Source of the DNA: Rubrivivax sp.
GTDB lineage: Bacteria; Pseudomonadota; Gammaproteobacteria; Burkholderiales; Burkholderiaceae_C
Direction: 5' to 3'
NCBI GenBank assembly: GCA_025458805.1
Contig: JALORQ010000009.1
Span: forward strand, 1 to 36,308
DNA length: 36,308 bases
Part shown: one piece after another, positions 1-8,312 of the stretch
Layout of the letters: every line of letters begins with the position of its first letter
How positions within the stretch are numbered: position 1 is the stretch's first letter
Notes under the pieces: generated by a model
Databases searched by the model: none
What the model was told of the DNA's origin: nothing
Seen by the model: the letters and a program-made list of their open reading frames with translations, nothing else
Made by a program: the position numbers and the translations under genes

Positions 1-71
1 TCCTGCCGATCAGCGGGGGAAAACCTGAGCTGTCGCCACGGAACCAAGCAAGCCGCGCGCCAGCGCCGGGC
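1..71. other. Short non-coding edge, no gene seen
   Basis: This is the stretch downstream of the leftward TRIC-family gene up to the window edge. Reading frames that cross it lack recognisable protein motifs and look like by-products of high GC. I see no convincing hairpin with a T-tract, no tRNA and no promoter. It may hold the 3' end of the gsp operon transcript, but nothing can be assigned. Confidence 0.4.
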
Positions 72-743
72 TCAGGGGGCGTCGTCGCGCGGCGGCGCCG
101 CGGCGCGCCAGGCCGGCAGCCGCCAGTCCCAGCGCAGCGCGGCGGCACGCAGCAGGGTGGCGGTGCCGGCGGCGGCCAGCAGCGCCACCCACGGCGCGGC
201 GCCGAGCGCGTGGGCCGCCACCATCACCCAGCCGCCGGCGAAGGCGCAGACCGCGTAGGGCCGGTGGTCGCTGAACGCGCGCGGGATCTCGTTGCAGACG
301 ATGTCGCGCAGGACGCCGCCGAAGACCGCGGTGACCACGCCGAGAAGCACCGCGACGATCGCGGGCATCTGCGCGTCGATCGCCACCTGCGTGCCGACCG
401 CGGCGAAGAGCCCGAGGCCGAGCGCGTCGGGCCCCTGCATCGCGCGCTCGGTGGGCTCGAGATGGCGCGCGCGCATGAACAGCATCGCGCCGATGCACAT
501 CGCCAGCAGCGCCCAGATCCAGCCCGCGTGCTGGACCCAGAACAGCGGCCGGCGGTCGAGCAACAGGTCGCGCACGGTGCCGCCGCCGAACGCCGCCAGC
601 CCGGCGACGACGCAGATGCCCACCGCATCCAGGCGCTTGCGCGCGCCCTCGATCACGCCCGACAGCGCGAAGGCCAGGGTGGCCACTGCCTCGACGGCCA
701 CCTGCGCCTGTGTCAGCGCCCAGGGCGCGGCACTGCCGGCCAT
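72..743 (-). CDS. TRIC cation channel family membrane protein (YicG/UPF0126 type)
   Basis: A 223-residue integral membrane protein of the bacterial TRIC (UPF0126, YicG/YadS) family. It has about seven hydrophobic segments and the two inverted family repeats. Each repeat carries a glycine-rich motif followed by RD: GGGTVRDLLLDRRP in the first half and GGVLRDIVCNEIP in the second. Family members are trimeric monovalent-cation channels, so a K+/Na+ conducting role in the inner membrane is inferred; bacterial physiology is little known. The frame is open further upstream, but that part is a Ser/Cys-rich translation overlapping gspF, so the ATG at 743 is chosen. It begins 4 bp after the gspF stop, so it probably shares the gsp transcript. 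A secretion role is not implied by the family. Confidence 0.88.
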   Translation of the reverse strand: MAGSAAPWALTQAQVAVEAVATLAFALSGVIEGARKRLDAVGICVVAGLAAFGGGTVRDLLLDRRPLFWVQHAGWIWALLAMCIGAMLFMRARHLEPTERAMQGPDALGLGLFAAVGTQVAIDAQMPAIVAVLLGVVTAVFGGVLRDIVCNEIPRAFSDHRPYAVCAFAGGWVMVAAHALGAAPWVALLAAAGTATLLRAAALRWDWRLPAWRAAAPPRDDAP

Positions 744-747
744 GGTC

Positions 748-1962
748 TCAGCGCACCCAGGTGTTGAGCTGGATGATCGGCAGCAGCACCGCCAGCACGA
801 TGAGCATGACGACGACACCCATCGCCACGATGAGCAGCGGCTCGAGCACGGTGGCGAGCGCGAGCGCACGGCGCTGCACCTCGGCCGACATCTGCGCGGC
901 GGCGCGCGCCAGCATCACCGGCAGCTGGCCGGTCTGCTCGCCGAGCCGCGCGAACATCGCCAGCAGCCCCGGGAAGCGCTTCTTCGCCGCCAGCGCGCTG
1001 GCCAGCGGCGCGCCCTCGCGCACCTGCACCAGCGCGTCGAGCGCGTCGGCGCGCATCGCGCGGTTGCCGACCGTCTCGGCGGCGGCCTGCAGCGCCTTCA
1101 GGATCGGCACGCCGGCACCGGCCAGCATCGCCAGCGTGCCGCCGAAGCGCGCCGCGTTGTAGCCGCGCGCCAGCCGCCCGACCAGCGGCAGCCGCAGGAA
1201 CACCGCGTCGCTGCGTTCGCGGAAGGCCTCGCCGCGGCGCGCGAGGACGAACCCGGCCACGGCGGCGACCGCCGCCGCGGCCGTCGCCCAGCCCCAGGCG
1301 CGCACGAAGTCCGAGATCGCCATCATCGCCACCGTGAGCCCCGGCAGCGCGCGCTTCGAGCTGGTGAAGACCGAGGCCACCTGCGGCACGACGTAGGTGA
1401 CGAGGAAGATGACGATCACGAAGGCGATCGCCGAGACGATGGCCGGATAGAGCATCGCGCCCAGCACCTTGGCGCGCAGCGCCTGGCGCTGCTCGAGGTC
1501 GTCGGCCAGACGCTCGAGCACCGGGCCGAGCGCCCCGCTCGCCTCGCCGGCGGCGACCACCGCGCGGTAGACCTCGTCGAACTCGCGCGGCGCGGTCCCC
1601 AGCGCGCGCGCGAACGGGCTGCCGGCGTTGACCTCGCTCTTCAGGTGGGCGACGAGCTCGCGCTGGCGCGGCTGCTCGGCCTCGTCGGCGAGCGCGGTGA
1701 GCGCGCGCTCGAGCGGCAGCCCCGACGACACCAGCCCGGCGAGCTGCCGCGTCCATACCGCGAGCCCGGTGGTGCCGAACACGCGCCGCGTGAAGCGCAC
1801 CGCGCCGCCGGTCTCGGCGGCCACCGCGACCGGCGTGACCGCCAGCGGCACCAGTTCGCGCGCGCGCAGCTGCGAGCGAGCGGCCTTGGCGTTGTCGGCG
1901 TCGAGCACGCCGCTCTGCGACTTGCCCCTGGCGTCGAGCGCCTCGAAGCGGTAGGCGGGCAT
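748..1962 (-). CDS. gspF: Type II secretion inner-membrane platform protein GspF
   Basis: Polytopic inner-membrane platform protein of the type II secretion system, homologous to PilC. It couples the cytoplasmic ATPase GspE to pseudopilus assembly. The 404-residue length is normal for GspF. The N-terminus starts with the typical PAYRFEALDARGK. Two repeated GspF domains follow (about 70-195 and 270-395), each cytoplasmic, with hydrophobic segments near residues 170-190, 220-245 and 375-400. The second domain contains the conserved GNRAM and FPGLLAMFARLGEQTGQL segments. The start is the ATG at 1962, 13 bp after the gspE stop, and the stop lies 4 bp before the TRIC-family gene. It is the last gsp gene of the leftward operon. 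Assignment is firm from sequence and context. Confidence 0.96.
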   Translation of the reverse strand: MPAYRFEALDARGKSQSGVLDADNAKAARSQLRARELVPLAVTPVAVAAETGGAVRFTRRVFGTTGLAVWTRQLAGLVSSGLPLERALTALADEAEQPRQRELVAHLKSEVNAGSPFARALGTAPREFDEVYRAVVAAGEASGALGPVLERLADDLEQRQALRAKVLGAMLYPAIVSAIAFVIVIFLVTYVVPQVASVFTSSKRALPGLTVAMMAISDFVRAWGWATAAAAVAAVAGFVLARRGEAFRERSDAVFLRLPLVGRLARGYNAARFGGTLAMLAGAGVPILKALQAAAETVGNRAMRADALDALVQVREGAPLASALAAKKRFPGLLAMFARLGEQTGQLPVMLARAAAQMSAEVQRRALALATVLEPLLIVAMGVVVMLIVLAVLLPIIQLNTWVR

Positions 1963-1975
1963 GGCGGCGGGCGCG

Positions 1976-3397
1976 TCAGTCGCGCGTGACGCGGATCAGC
2001 TCTTCGGGCGACGTGATGCCCTCGGCGAGCAGGCGCTCGCCATCCTCGCGCATCGAGCGCAGCCCGGCGGCGCGCGCCGCCGCGACCAGGTCCTGCTCGG
2101 CGGCGCGCTCGTGGATCAGCGACTGCAGCGCGGCGTCGACGAGCATCAGCTCGTAGACGCCGGTGCGGCCCTTGTAGCCGGTGTGCGCGCAGTGCTCGCA
2201 GCCCACCGGGTGCCAGAAGCCGTCGTCGCCGCGGCGCCTGCAGTGCGGGCACAGCTTGCGCACCAGCCGCTGCGCGAGCACCCCCAGCAGCGTGCTCGAC
2301 AGCAGGAAGGGCTCGACCCCCATGTCGACGAGGCGCGTCACGCTCGACGGCGCGTCGTTGGTGTGCAGCGTCGCCAGCACGAGGTGGCCGGTCAGGCTGG
2401 CCTGGATCGCGATCTGCGCCGTCTCGTGGTCGCGGATCTCGCCGATCATGATGACGTCGGGATCCTGCCGCAGGATGGCGCGCAGCGCCTTCGCGAACGT
2501 GAGGTCGATCTTGGCGTTGACCTGCGTCTGGCCGATGCCCGGCAGCTCGTACTCGACCGGGTCCTCGACGGTGAGCACGTTGGTCGTGCTGGTGTCGACG
2601 CGCCCGAGCGACGCGTACAGCGTCGTCGTCTTGCCGGAACCGGTGGGCCCGGTGACGAGCACGATGCCGTGCGGCTGCTGGACCAGCCGATTGAAGCCGA
2701 CCAGCACCTCGGGCCCCATGCCCAGGCCCTCGAGCGTGAAGCGGCTCTCGGTCTTGTCGAGCAGGCGCAGCACCGCGCGCTCGCCGTGCGCGCTGGGCAG
2801 CGTCGAGACGCGCACGTCGATCGCGCGGCCGCCGATGCGCAACGAGATGCGGCCGTCCTGCGGCAGCCGCTTCTCGGCGATGTCGAGCTCGGCCATGATC
2901 TTGAGGCGGCTGATCAGCGCCGCGTGCAGCGCCTTGTTGGGCTGCACGACCTCGCGCAGCGTGCCGTCGATGCGGAAGCGCACCGCGCTCGAGCGCTCGT
3001 AGGGCTCGATGTGGATGTCGCTCGCGCCGTCCTTGGCCGCCTGCGTGAGCAGGGCGTTGAGCATGCGGATGATCGGCGCGTCGTCCGCGGCCTCGAGCAG
3101 GTCCTCGACGGCGGGCAGGTCCTGCATCATGCGCGACAGGTCGACACCGCTCTCGACCTCGCCGATCACGGCCGCCGCGCTGCCCTCGCCGCCCGCATAG
3201 GCGACGGCGATGCGCTGCGACAGCGTGCCGGCCGCCTCGTGCTCGAAGGCGGCCACGTCGAACAGCCGCGTCACTTCGGCGAAGGCGGCGGCTGGCGTCG
3301 TCTCGGCGGCCCACAGCACGAGTTGCCGGCCGTCGTCCTCGAGCAGCAGCACGTTGGCCTTCGCGAAGGCATAGGGCAGCGGGTGGCGCGATCCCAT
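1976..3397 (-). CDS. gspE: Type II secretion ATPase GspE
   Basis: Cytoplasmic hexameric ATPase that powers pseudopilus extension; 473 residues, normal for the family. A short N1E-like region (about 1-100) precedes the ATPase core. Visible motifs are Walker [11 protein letters not shown] near residue 250, the Asp box TVEDPVEY, the Walker B region [11 protein letters not shown] near 308, and the His box ATLHTNDA. Near residues 384-402 are two CxxC pairs (CPHC and CEHC), the zinc-binding tetracysteine motif of GspE/PilB, followed by [12 protein letters not shown]. The start is ATG 3397, giving [15 protein letters not shown], a typical GspE beginning. It lies 12 bp after gspD and 13 bp before gspF. 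All catalytic elements appear intact. Confidence 0.97.
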   Translation of the reverse strand: MGSRHPLPYAFAKANVLLLEDDGRQLVLWAAETTPAAAFAEVTRLFDVAAFEHEAAGTLSQRIAVAYAGGEGSAAAVIGEVESGVDLSRMMQDLPAVEDLLEAADDAPIIRMLNALLTQAAKDGASDIHIEPYERSSAVRFRIDGTLREVVQPNKALHAALISRLKIMAELDIAEKRLPQDGRISLRIGGRAIDVRVSTLPSAHGERAVLRLLDKTESRFTLEGLGMGPEVLVGFNRLVQQPHGIVLVTGPTGSGKTTTLYASLGRVDTSTTNVLTVEDPVEYELPGIGQTQVNAKIDLTFAKALRAILRQDPDVIMIGEIRDHETAQIAIQASLTGHLVLATLHTNDAPSSVTRLVDMGVEPFLLSSTLLGVLAQRLVRKLCPHCRRRGDDGFWHPVGCEHCAHTGYKGRTGVYELMLVDAALQSLIHERAAEQDLVAAARAAGLRSMREDGERLLAEGITSPEELIRVTRD

Positions 3398-3409
3398 GGC
3401 GGCCCGGCC

Positions 3410-5680
3410 CTACTGCGGCGCCGGCGGCGGCGTGGACGGCACCGCCGAGGGCGGCGGCGGCAGGCGTGCCGCCGGGTACGGCGCAGACAGCGTCGGCGGC
3501 GCGGCGGCCCCGGGTGCTGCGGGGGTCGCGTCGGCCGGCGGCCGCACCGGCGCGAGCGCAGGAGGGTCGGGCACCGGGAAGACGATGCTGGGGCTCGGCG
3601 GACGGCCCTGCTGCACGGCGCGCATCTCGTCGTAGCGGTCGAGCGAGAGCCGGTTGACGCTCTCGCCGTCGCGCATCACCACCGGGCGCAGGAAGACCAT
3701 CAGGTTGGAGCGGTTGCGCGAGCGCGTCTGGCTGCGGAAGAGCGCACCGACGACGGGCAGGTCGCCGAGCAGCGGCACCTTCTGCTGCGTCTCCTCGTAG
3801 CGGTCCTGGATCAGGCCGCCGAGCACGATGATCTGGCCGTCGTCGACGACCACCTGCGACTCGATCGAGCGCTTGGTCGTCGTCGGGCCCGCGAGCAGCG
3901 TGCCCGGCGCCTGCTGCACGACGTCGGAGCTCTCCTGGAAGATCGTCATGCGCACGGTGCCGCTCTCGCCGATCTGCGGCCGGATGCGCAGCGTCAGGCC
4001 GACGTCGCGCCGCTCGATGGTCTGGAACGGGTTGGTCACCGCGTTGCCGGTGGTCGTGAACTGGCCGGTGATGAAGGGCACGTTCTGTCCGACGACGATC
4101 TTGGCCTCCTCGTTGTCGAGCGTGATCAGGTTCGGCGTCGAGATGATGTTGGTGTTGCCCTGCTTCTGCAGGAACTGCGCGATCGCGGCGAGCGCATAGA
4201 CGCCGCCGTAGTTGCGCAGCAGCGCGATGTTGAAGCCCTCGGCCGGCCCGGCCCCCTGGCCCTGCCCGGTGATGGTCTGCGTGAGCCCGATGATGTTCGA
4301 TCCGCCGGTGCTGAAGTTGGTGCCGCCGAAGAGGCCGTACTTGTCGCCCTCCTGGCCGAGCAGCCCCTGCCACTGGAAGCCGAAGTCGGCGGCGTTGTCG
4401 CCCGCGATCTCGACCACGATGCTCTCGATGTAGACCTGCGCGCGCCGCGTGTCGAGCTGCTCGATCATCGCCCGCACCTGCCGGTACAGCGGCTCGGGGC
4501 CGGTGATGATCAGCGCGTTGGTCGCCGGGTCGGCCTGGATGAAGCCGCCGGTCACCGGTGCGGCGGAGCCGGTGACCGGCGCGGTGGCCTGCGGCGACGC
4601 GCCGGTCGCGGTCCCGGCCCCCGTCGCGGCGGAGACGCTGGTCGACGGCAGCGCGCTCGTGGCCGGTGACGGTGCCGACGACCCGCCGCCCGTGCCCCCG
4701 CCGCCGGACGGGAACGCGGCGCGCAGCACGGCGGCCAGGCGCACCGCGTCGGCGTTCTTCAGGTACACGACCCAGAAGCCGCCGCCGGGTCCGATGCCGC
4801 TGGTCGGGCGGTCGAGCTGCTGCACCGTCGCGCGCACCTCGGCCAGCCGCGCCGCGTTCGGCGCGCGCACGATGAGCGCATTGCTGCGCGGCTCCGGGAG
4901 CACGGTGACTCCGCCCGCCCCGGCCGCCGCAGGCGCGCCGGGCGGCACCGGAGCGCCCGTACCGCCGGCAAGTCTCTGCACCAGCGGCGCGAGGTCCGAC
5001 GCCACCGCATGCTGCAGAGGGATGACCTCGATGCCGGTCGATGCCGGCTGATCCAGCGCCGCGATGATGCGCGCGATGCGCTGCAGGTTCTCGGCGTAGT
5101 CGGTGATCACCAGCGAGTTGCTCGCCGGGTTCGCGTTGATCGTGTTGTTGGCACTGATGAGCGGCCGCAGCACGGCCACCAGGTTGTTCGGGCTCTCGAA
5201 CCGCAGCTGGAAGATCTGCGTGATGATCTGGTCGCCGCGCACCGCGACCTCGCCCACCGAGACGGTGCCGGTCTGCAGCTTGGCGTCGGCCTCGGGCACC
5301 ACCTTGAGCAGCCCGCCGGTCTCGACCACCGCGAAACCGAGACCGCGCAGCGCCGCGAGGTAGCTGCGGTACGCCTGCTCGATGCTCTGCGGCTGCTCGC
5401 TGTAGACCGTCATCGTGCCGCGCACGCGCGGATCGACCGCGATCTGGCGGCCGATCATCGCCGCGAAGGCGCGCGTCACCGCCTCGATGTCGGCATTGAC
5501 GAAGTTGACGGTCACCGGCGCGCCACCGGTCGCGGCCCGGGGTTCGGCCGCCAGCGCCGGCGGCAGCGATGCCGCCAGGCAGGCCGCCAGCACCACGGCC
5601 TTCCAACGGCGCGCGCGGTCCGTGCGGGGAGTCGGCGCCGATGACTGGCATCGCACGCAGCGGTTGGTCTTCATGCTCAT
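3410..5680 (-). CDS. gspD: Type II secretion outer-membrane secretin GspD
   Basis: Outer-membrane secretin that forms the exit channel; 756 residues from the ATG at 5680, which overlaps the gspN stop as ATGA. A long basic signal peptide ends near LAAEP (cleavage around residue 44). N0 follows (VNFVNADIEAVTRAFAA), then the N1-N3 repeats with motifs such as NSLVITDYAENL, RSNALIVRAPN and TNALIITGPE. A low-complexity Gly/Ser/Ala/Thr linker of roughly 55 residues (about 322-378) lies before the third repeat. The secretin domain (about 440-680) has the family hallmarks VPFITGQ and VPLLGDLPVVGALFRS, ending in MVFLRPVV. The last ~65 residues are rich in Pro and Ala. In T2SS secretins this end often carries a pilotin-binding S-domain, but no clear one is seen. 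The frame stays open upstream of 5680, but that part is antisense-like and overlaps gspN. Confidence 0.96.
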   Translation of the reverse strand: MSMKTNRCVRCQSSAPTPRTDRARRWKAVVLAACLAASLPPALAAEPRAATGGAPVTVNFVNADIEAVTRAFAAMIGRQIAVDPRVRGTMTVYSEQPQSIEQAYRSYLAALRGLGFAVVETGGLLKVVPEADAKLQTGTVSVGEVAVRGDQIITQIFQLRFESPNNLVAVLRPLISANNTINANPASNSLVITDYAENLQRIARIIAALDQPASTGIEVIPLQHAVASDLAPLVQRLAGGTGAPVPPGAPAAAGAGGVTVLPEPRSNALIVRAPNAARLAEVRATVQQLDRPTSGIGPGGGFWVVYLKNADAVRLAAVLRAAFPSGGGGTGGGSSAPSPATSALPSTSVSAATGAGTATGASPQATAPVTGSAAPVTGGFIQADPATNALIITGPEPLYRQVRAMIEQLDTRRAQVYIESIVVEIAGDNAADFGFQWQGLLGQEGDKYGLFGGTNFSTGGSNIIGLTQTITGQGQGAGPAEGFNIALLRNYGGVYALAAIAQFLQKQGNTNIISTPNLITLDNEEAKIVVGQNVPFITGQFTTTGNAVTNPFQTIERRDVGLTLRIRPQIGESGTVRMTIFQESSDVVQQAPGTLLAGPTTTKRSIESQVVVDDGQIIVLGGLIQDRYEETQQKVPLLGDLPVVGALFRSQTRSRNRSNLMVFLRPVVMRDGESVNRLSLDRYDEMRAVQQGRPPSPSIVFPVPDPPALAPVRPPADATPAAPGAAAPPTLSAPYPAARLPPPPSAVPSTPPPAPQ

Positions 5681-6462
5681 CCGATCGCGATGACGGCGAG
5701 CGCGCCCTGGCGCCGGCCGATGATGTTGAGCAGGTTGCCGAGCGCCAGCTCGGCCCCTTCGGCGGCGCGCGCCTCGCCGCGGAACTGCAGCCGTCCGCCG
5801 CCGAGGCGCCCGCGACCCGCGAGCAGCAGCGGCCCTTGCGCGCTGCTCAGCTCGAGAGCGATGCCGCCCGACGCATCGTCCCCGCGCAGCCGCAGCCGGT
5901 AGCTGCCCAGCGTCGGCAGCGGGGCCAGCCGCGAGCGTGCGCCCTCGACGACGAGGTCGGCGCCGCCGGTCAGCCGCCAGCGTCCCGCGGCCGACTCGAC
6001 ACCGAAGCCTCCGCTCTCGAGCCGAAGCACACCGCCTGGCTGCACGGTGTTCCACGGTGTGCCGAGACCTTCGAGCCACGACGCGGGCCACTGCCCGCGC
6101 AGCACGCCGCCGCCCGGCAGCGTGATGCGCCAGCGCCCGATGCCGGGTTCGATCCGCAGCGCCTGCGTGCCGGTGATGCAGCAGTCGTGGCGCAGCCGGA
6201 CCTCGAGCGCGGCGCCGTCGAGCCCGACCGACCACTCGAGCCGACCCGGCAGCGCCGATGCATCGCGGCTGCCCGGGCCGCCGGTGAGCACCGGTACCGC
6301 GCTGCCGGCCCACACCGTGCCGCGCGCGTCGGCCAGCAGCAGGCGACCGCCGGTGCCGCGCTCGAGCATCCCGGCGATCCAGGACGCGGGCGCGAAGGCC
6401 AGCAGCGCGACGATCGCGCCGAGCAGCACGCCGGCCGCCACCGGCCAGGCCCGGCCGGCCAT
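5677..6462 (-). CDS. gspN: Type II secretion protein N (GspN)
   Basis: A 261-residue inner-membrane-anchored protein of the GspN family. It has one N-terminal transmembrane helix (about residues 6-28) and a mostly beta-rich periplasmic part. Recognisable segments are DARGTVWAGSA, LEWSVGL, GQWPASWLEGLGTPWNTV and, at the end, NLLNIIGRRQG, which recurs at the C-terminus of betaproteobacterial GspN proteins. GspN is an accessory, non-universal component; its exact role is unclear. The ATG at 6462 shares its A with the gspM stop (TGATG), and the stop overlaps the gspD start (ATGA), implying translational coupling on both sides. Confidence 0.88.
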   Translation of the reverse strand: MAGRAWPVAAGVLLGAIVALLAFAPASWIAGMLERGTGGRLLLADARGTVWAGSAVPVLTGGPGSRDASALPGRLEWSVGLDGAALEVRLRHDCCITGTQALRIEPGIGRWRITLPGGGVLRGQWPASWLEGLGTPWNTVQPGGVLRLESGGFGVESAAGRWRLTGGADLVVEGARSRLAPLPTLGSYRLRLRGDDASGGIALELSSAQGPLLLAGRGRLGGGRLQFRGEARAAEGAELALGNLLNIIGRRQGALAVIAIG

Positions 6463-6965
6463 CACGGCGCGGCTCCGACGGTCACGACGACCGTGCCGCC
6501 GAGGCCGGCGGCCGAGGGCTGCAGACTCGCCTCGACCGGGCGCGCGCGCGCGCCGGAGCGCACCTCGGCGAGCCAGGCGCGAAGCGCGTCGGGATCGGCG
6601 TCGGTCAGCGTCAGCACCGCGCGATCGCCCTGGATCACGAGGCGGCCGGCGCTGCCCAGGCGCGAGGTGGCCGACTGCAGCGCGGCGCCGGCCTGCCCGG
6701 CGGGCAGCGGTGCGATGCCCTTGAGGGTCTCGGCCTCGGCGGCCAGCCGCTGCATCGCGGCCAGGTCGCGGTCGAGCGCCGCCTGCGCCGCCGGGGCGTC
6801 GCGAAGCGTGCGCCAAGCTGGCTGCACGGCCAGCGCCCAGGTGGCGTAGAGGCCGACGACGGCGGCCGCCAGTGCGAGCGCGCTGCGCTCGCGCGGGGCC
6901 AGCGCCTGCCAGCGCGCGCGCACTGCGGCGCGCGCCTCGGCCGCCGCCGCCGCACCGCCGCTCAC
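6462..6965 (-). CDS. gspM: Type II secretion protein M (GspM)
   Basis: A 167-residue bitopic inner-membrane protein. A short cytoplasmic N-terminus with the GspM-like WQALAPRERSALALAAAV is followed by one transmembrane helix (about 28-48) and a periplasmic ferredoxin-like domain. GspM partners GspL in the assembly platform. The start is a GTG at 6965, giving GTGAGC that overlaps the gspL stop (GTGA). The reading frame remains open far upstream only because of GC bias. The stop overlaps the gspN start. Sequence conservation in GspM is low, so the call leans on position, topology and the N-terminal motif. Confidence 0.88.
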   Translation of the reverse strand: MSGGAAAAAEARAAVRARWQALAPRERSALALAAAVVGLYATWALAVQPAWRTLRDAPAAQAALDRDLAAMQRLAAEAETLKGIAPLPAGQAGAALQSATSRLGSAGRLVIQGDRAVLTLTDADPDALRAWLAEVRSGARARPVEASLQPSAAGLGGTVVVTVGAAP

Positions 6966-8203
6966 GACCGGCCCCCGCGTGCCGGCGTGACGACGACGAG
7001 CGCGCCGTCGCGCGAGGCCGAGAATCCCGCCGCGGCGGCGCGCGACCGGAACTCGGCCCACTCGTCGTCGCTCCACGGGTCGACCGCCAGCGTGAGCCGC
7101 CCCGGCTCGAAGCGCAGCGTGCGCATCGGTGGCTGCGCATCGGGCCACGCCGCCGCGGCGGCGGCGAGCAGCGGCTCCAGATCGCCATCCCCGGGCCGAC
7201 CCGCCGCGGCGCGCAGGCGCTCGTTCTCGCGCCGCATCTGCACCGGCGCGTCGAGGACCGCGCGCACCTGCGGGTGGGTCTGCTGCAGCAGGGCCACCAG
7301 CGCGCTGCGTCGCTCGGCGATGGCGCGGCGTTCGCTCCAGGCCAGCGCATTGAGCCCGACGAGCTGCACCGCGACCAGCGCGGCAAGCCCCCAGCGCACC
7401 GGCCGCCAGGCGGGCGACCCCAAGACCGCCAGGCTGTCGCGCAGCGCGCGCAGACCGCGGTGCCGCGGCGCGAGGTCGAACTGGCGCAGGTTCCACGGCG
7501 ATGCGACCGCCTCGGCGAGGTGCTCGCCGTCGCCGAGCGCCTCGACCGGATGGCCCAGCCAGGCCTCGGCAGCCGCGGCCGCCGCCGGCGCCGCCGTCCA
7601 GCGCACCGCCGCGTCCCCGGGCGGCAGCCAGGCCCGGCCGAGCGTCCCGCCCAGCCGGAGGCAGCGCACCCCGGGCGGACCGGCAAGCGCCAGGTGCACG
7701 GTGTCGTCGCCGTCGCTGCCGGCCGGCGCGAAGTGGCCGCGCCACGCGTCCCCGGGCGCCAGCGCCGGCACGACCCGCTCGACAACGCGGCCGTGGCGCT
7801 CGATCTCGGCCAGCAGCGTCGCCAGCCAGGACCGGTGCGTGACCGCGACCCAGCCCTCCTGCCCCGGGGCCGCGTCGGGCGCGAGCGCGAAATGAAGCGC
7901 TTCGTCCTCGTCGAGCAGGGCGTCCTCGAGCACGCCCAGCAGCGCGGCGCGCATGCGGGCGGCCGGCGCACGCGGCAGCACGATGCGGTGCCAGGCGACG
8001 TCGGCCTCGGCGAGCACGGCGACGATGCGGTCGGCCGCAGGCAGCAGCGCCGCGGCGGCACGCCCCTGCGCGAGCACACGGCCGGCGGCGTCGCACAGCA
8101 CGTGCTCGAACTCGGCCGGAGGGCGCGGCGCCGCGGCATCGCCGGCCGCATCGCGCGCGCCGAGCCTGGGCCTTGCCGGCAGCCGCAGGACGAGCCGGCT
8201 CAT
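6962..8203 (-). CDS. gspL: Type II secretion protein L (GspL)
   Basis: A 413-residue inner-membrane protein. The large cytoplasmic actin-like domain (about 1-260) recruits GspE. One transmembrane helix lies at about 266-286 (LAALVAVQLVGLNALAW). A small periplasmic ferredoxin-like domain follows and pairs with GspM. Visible family features are the N-terminal MSRLVLRLP, HRIVLPRAPAARMRAALLGVLED, a region rich in acidic residues (LLDEDEALHFAL), and a C-terminal LRFEPGRLTLAVD. The ATG at 8203 is chosen because upstream codons give low-information Ala/Arg sequence. The stop overlaps the gspM GTG start. The gap of 109 bp back to gspK is the largest in this operon and is discussed separately. Confidence 0.92.
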   Translation of the reverse strand: MSRLVLRLPARPRLGARDAAGDAAAPRPPAEFEHVLCDAAGRVLAQGRAAAALLPAADRIVAVLAEADVAWHRIVLPRAPAARMRAALLGVLEDALLDEDEALHFALAPDAAPGQEGWVAVTHRSWLATLLAEIERHGRVVERVVPALAPGDAWRGHFAPAGSDGDDTVHLALAGPPGVRCLRLGGTLGRAWLPPGDAAVRWTAAPAAAAAAEAWLGHPVEALGDGEHLAEAVASPWNLRQFDLAPRHRGLRALRDSLAVLGSPAWRPVRWGLAALVAVQLVGLNALAWSERRAIAERRSALVALLQQTHPQVRAVLDAPVQMRRENERLRAAAGRPGDGDLEPLLAAAAAAWPDAQPPMRTLRFEPGRLTLAVDPWSDDEWAEFRSRAAAAGFSASRDGALVVVTPARGGRS

Positions 8204-8307
8204 CCCGCGTGCCCCGGCGCCATGCAGCCGCGCGGCACCGCCGCACCGCGGCCGATGGGCGCGTGCGGCGGCGGCTGCGGGGAAGGGAGTCGCCGGGTCC
8301 TGTCCAT
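8200..8307 (-). CDS. Possible 35-codon small ORF between gspK and gspL
   Basis: In the 109-bp gap between gspK and gspL an ATG at 8307 lies 5 nt after the gspK stop. It opens a 35-codon frame whose TGA overlaps the gspL ATG as ATGA. The predicted peptide is Pro/Arg-rich, has no membrane segment and matches no family I recognise. Its geometry mirrors the coupled junctions of the rest of the operon, so it could carry ribosomes across the gap. It could equally be chance in GC-rich DNA; no Shine-Dalgarno is obvious. Confidence 0.25.
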   Translation of the reverse strand: MDRTRRLPSPQPPPHAPIGRGAAVPRGCMAPGHAG

Positions 8308-8312
8308 CGCGC

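Noticed and set aside
292-1989. Long plus-strand frame opposite the TRIC gene and gspF
   Set aside because: No recognisable domain; composition (Arg, His, Gln, Ala) is that of an antisense shadow, while the minus strand has two clear membrane-protein families.
1961-4669. A 902-codon open frame on the plus strand across gspE and gspD
   Set aside because: Its translation is Arg/Ala/Asp/His-rich without domain motifs and is exactly antisense to two clear gsp genes. Long antisense frames are expected when third positions are nearly all G or C.
4540-4720. Repeat-like, simple-sequence DNA in gspD suggestive of a minisatellite
   Set aside because: The periodicity is imperfect and explained by a Gly/Ser/Ala/Thr linker. 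Only the five-residue APVTG is repeated, at a scale common in secretin linkers.
5681-6313. Upstream extension of gspD
   Set aside because: The signal peptide begins at ATG 5680, which also forms an ATGA overlap with gspN. Upstream codons are low-information and overlap gspN.
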